DNA from: Marinibacterium sp039179965 | Lineage (GTDB): Bacteria > Pseudomonadota > Alphaproteobacteria > Rhodobacterales > Rhodobacteraceae | NCBI GenBank assembly: GCA_039179965.1 | Contig: JBCDEC010000090.1 | Coordinates: 1-16,223, forward strand | Length of the DNA: 16,223 nucleotides | Reading direction: 5' to 3' | Part shown: in pieces, positions 13,884 through 16,223 of the stretch | Numbering within the stretch: position 1 is the stretch's first letter | Layout of the letters: every line of letters starts with the position of its first letter | Program-made: the position numbers and the translations under genes | Notes under the pieces: generated by a model | Seen by the model: only the letters and a program-made list of their open reading frames with translations | Told to the model about the DNA's origin: nothing | Databases searched by the model: none

Positions 13884-16223
13884 ATGACCGACCAAAGCCC
13901 CAACGACCAGTTCCATGCCTCCTCCTTCATGCAGGGGCACAATGCGGAATACCTGGAACAGCTCTACGCGCAATACGCCTCTGACCCCAACAAGGTGGAC
14001 GCGGCCTGGGCGGAGTTCTTCCGGGCTTTGGGCGACGCCGAGATGGACGTCAAGAAAGAGGCCTCCGGACCATCCTGGCAGCGCACCGACTGGCCGCCTC
14101 TGCCGGACGACGATCTGACGGCCGCGTTGACCGGCGAGTGGCAGACAACCGTGCCGGAAGAGGCCAAGGGCGCGGCCAAGAAGATCTCCGAAAAGGCCAA
14201 GGCGGTGGCGGTCGAAGTCAGCGAGGATCAGATCAAGCGTGCGGTTCTCGATTCCGTGCGGGCGCTCATGCTGATCCGGGCCCACCGGATCCGGGGCCAC
14301 CTGGCCGCCGATCTCGACCCGCTTGGCATGCGCAATGTCACCAACCATCCGGAGCTGGATCCCAAGACCTTCGGCTTCGCCGACAGCGACATGGACCGGC
14401 CGATTTTCCTCGACAACGTGCTCGGCCTGCAGGTCGCCTCGATGCGCCAGATCGTGGAAATCGTCAAACGGACGTATTGCGGCACCTTCGCGCTGCAATA
14501 CATGCACATTTCGAACCCGGAAGAAGCCGCCTGGCTCAAAGAGCGGATCGAAGGCCTTGGCAAGGAGATTCACTTCACCCGCGAAGGCCGCCGCGCGATC
14601 CTCAACAAGATGGTTGAGGCCGAGGGCTTCGAAAAGTTCCTGCATGTCAAGTACATGGGCACCAAGCGCTTTGGTCTCGACGGTGGCGAAGCGCTGATTC
14701 CCGCGATGGAACAGATCGTCAAACGCGGTGGCGCGCTTGGCGCGCAGGATGTCGTGATCGGGATGCCGCACCGGGGCCGTCTGAACATCCTGGCCAATGT
14801 GATGAGCAAGCCTTACAGGGCAATTTTCAATGAGTTCCAGGGCGGCTCGTTCAAGCCCGAGGATGTCGATGGTTCGGGCGATGTGAAGTACCATCTGGGC
14901 GCCTCGTCGGACCGCGAGTTCGACGGCAACACGGTGCACCTGTCGCTGACAGCCAACCCGTCGCATCTGGAAGCGGTCAACCCCGTGGTGCTCGGCAAAG
15001 CCCGCGCCAAGCAGGATCAGATGAACGATCACGAACGCACCAAGGTGATCCCGGTGCTCCTGCATGGGGATGCCGCCTTTGCCGGGCAGGGGGTCGTTGC
15101 GGAATGTCTGCAGCTTTCGGGCATTCGCGGGCACCGGACGGGCGGGACAATCCATATCATTGTCAACAACCAGATCGGGTTTACCACCGCGCCGCACTTC
15201 TCGCGCACCTCGCCCTATCCAACCGACATCGCGCTGATGGTGGAAGCGCCGATCTTCCACGTGAACGGGGACGACCCGGAGGCGGTGGTGCACGCCGCCA
15301 AGGTGGCCACGGAATTCCGTCAGAAGTTCCTCAAGGACGTGGTGATCGACATCTTCTGCTACCGCCGCTTCGGGCACAACGAAGGCGATGAGCCGATGTT
15401 CACCAACCCGTTGATGTACAAGAAGATCAAGACGCACAAGACGACCTTGAGCCTCTATACCGAACGGCTGGTCCAGGATGGCCTGATCCCCGAAGGCGAA
15501 ATCGAGGATATGAAGGCCGCCTTCCAGTCCCATCTCAACGAAGAGTTCGAAAGCGGCAAGGATTTCAAGCCGAACAAGGCGGATTGGCTGGATGGCCGCT
15601 GGTCGCATCTGGACCGTCACGGCGAAGAATATGTGCGCGGCGAAACCGCGATTTCGAGCGATACGCTGAAGGACGTCAGCACTGCGCTGGTGCGACTGCC
15701 CGACGGCTTTCCCGCGCACCGCACCGTGACGCGCCTGATGGACGCGAAAAAGCAGATGTTTGACACCGGCGAGGGAGTCGACTGGGCCACGGGTGAGGCG
15801 CTGGCCTTTGGATCCTTGCTCACCGAAGGGTATCCGGTGCGGCTGGCCGGTCAGGATTCAGCGCGCGGCACCTTCTCGCAACGCCACTCGGCGCTGATCA
15901 ATCAGGAAACCGAGGAACGCTATTTCCCGATCAACAACATCCGCGCGGGACAGGCGCAATACGAGGTCATCGATTCGATGCTCTCGGAATATGCGGTGCT
16001 CGGGTTCGAATACGGCTATTCGCTGGCCGAACCCAATGCGCTGGTGCTCTGGGAAGCCCAGTTTGGCGATTTCGCCAACGGCGCGCAGATCATGTTCGAT
16101 CAGTTCATCTCATCGGGTGAGTCCAAGTGGCTGCGGATGTCGGGCCTTGTGGTGCTGCTCCCGCATGGGTTTGAAGGACAGGGGCCGGAACACTCCTCGG
16201 CCCGCCTGGAACGCTTCCTGCAA
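13884..16223 (+). CDS. sucA: 2-oxoglutarate dehydrogenase E1 component (cut by window edge)
   Basis: The first 780 codons of the thiamine-diphosphate E1 subunit, which decarboxylates 2-oxoglutarate and passes the succinyl group to SucB. The family length is near 985 aa, so about a fifth is missing at the C-terminus. It begins MTDQSPNDQFHASSFMQGHN and the N-terminal E2-interaction region YLEQLYAQYASDPNKVDAAW. MPHRGRLN (His296), GDAAFAGQG (395-403) with NNQIGF (428-433) forming the thiamine diphosphate site, and GHNEGDEP (His498) are visible. AAGAGGTG precedes the ATG. It is the third suc gene but is separated from sucD by two unrelated genes. No frameshift is seen. Confidence 0.97.
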   Translation, partial: MTDQSPNDQFHASSFMQGHNAEYLEQLYAQYASDPNKVDAAWAEFFRALGDAEMDVKKEASGPSWQRTDWPPLPDDDLTAALTGEWQTTVPEEAKGAAKKISEKAKAVAVEVSEDQIKRAVLDSVRALMLIRAHRIRGHLAADLDPLGMRNVTNHPELDPKTFGFADSDMDRPIFLDNVLGLQVASMRQIVEIVKRTYCGTFALQYMHISNPEEAAWLKERIEGLGKEIHFTREGRRAILNKMVEAEGFEKFLHVKYMGTKRFGLDGGEALIPAMEQIVKRGGALGAQDVVIGMPHRGRLNILANVMSKPYRAIFNEFQGGSFKPEDVDGSGDVKYHLGASSDREFDGNTVHLSLTANPSHLEAVNPVVLGKARAKQDQMNDHERTKVIPVLLHGDAAFAGQGVVAECLQLSGIRGHRTGGTIHIIVNNQIGFTTAPHFSRTSPYPTDIALMVEAPIFHVNGDDPEAVVHAAKVATEFRQKFLKDVVIDIFCYRRFGHNEGDEPMFTNPLMYKKIKTHKTTLSLYTERLVQDGLIPEGEIEDMKAAFQSHLNEEFESGKDFKPNKADWLDGRWSHLDRHGEEYVRGETAISSDTLKDVSTALVRLPDGFPAHRTVTRLMDAKKQMFDTGEGVDWATGEALAFGSLLTEGYPVRLAGQDSARGTFSQRHSALINQETEERYFPINNIRAGQAQYEVIDSMLSEYAVLGFEYGYSLAEPNALVLWEAQFGDFANGAQIMFDQFISSGESKWLRMSGLVVLLPHGFEGQGPEHSSARLERFLQ

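Noticed and set aside
13881..15719. 612-codon open frame on the minus strand antisense to sucA
   Set aside because: sucA is certain on the plus strand; the antisense product has low-complexity His/Arg/Gly composition and no family resemblance.

Overview
The window looks like a chromosomal piece of a roseobacter-type alphaproteobacterium (Rhodobacterales). The grounds are high GC, alphaproteobacterial SdhC/SdhD/SucA sequences, ethylmalonyl-CoA-pathway genes (mch and a malyl-CoA thioesterase) next to sdh, and the gene set sdh - mch/mcl2 - mdh - sucCD - sucA that I recall from Rhodobacter-like genomes. Genus and species cannot be read from it. No rRNA, tRNA, CRISPR array, transposase or phage module was seen.

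Layout. (1) 1-4864, minus strand. Transcription runs from high to low coordinates through mcl2-like (3S)-malyl-CoA thioesterase, nnrU-like membrane protein, a DUF1737-type small protein, mch, a secreted DUF1194/VWA-like protein and a 69-aa conserved-looking protein. An operator-rich gap follows, then sdhC, sdhD and the first 70 codons of sdhA. (2) 5083-5689, plus strand: two small unknown genes, the first exported. (3) 5706-6461, minus: a TauE/SafE-type permease. (4) 6620-7582, plus: mdh, ending in a clear intrinsic terminator. (5) 7808-8998, minus: one ORF joining a PAP2 phosphatase to an outer-membrane beta-barrel resembling lipid A oxidase, with its own terminator. (6) 9276-16223, plus: sucC, a 342-bp hairpin-rich gap, sucD, a hairpin cluster, a sulfotransferase-like gene, an Ala-rich lipoprotein gene, and sucA cut off by the window end after 780 codons.

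How the genes work together. SucA (E1 of 2-oxoglutarate dehydrogenase), SucCD (succinyl-CoA synthetase), SdhCDA (complex II) and Mdh cover most of the oxidative arm of the TCA cycle from 2-oxoglutarate; fumarase is not in the window. Mch hydrates mesaconyl-CoA in the ethylmalonyl-CoA pathway, and the thioesterase releases malate from malyl-CoA. Acetyl-CoA assimilation therefore delivers malate to the same cycle.

The most striking non-coding signal is a tandem palindrome, TTGTGATCACA-N10-GTGTGATCACAA. It occurs twice, once about 110 bp upstream of sdhC and once about 110 bp upstream of sucC, with identical 21-bp phasing. This suggests one regulator controls both TCA operons. The most striking protein is the PAP2/beta-barrel fusion. 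It carries an internal signal-peptide-like segment between an inner-membrane enzyme and an outer-membrane barrel, so it may be a polyprotein or two overlapping translation units for successive lipid A modifications.
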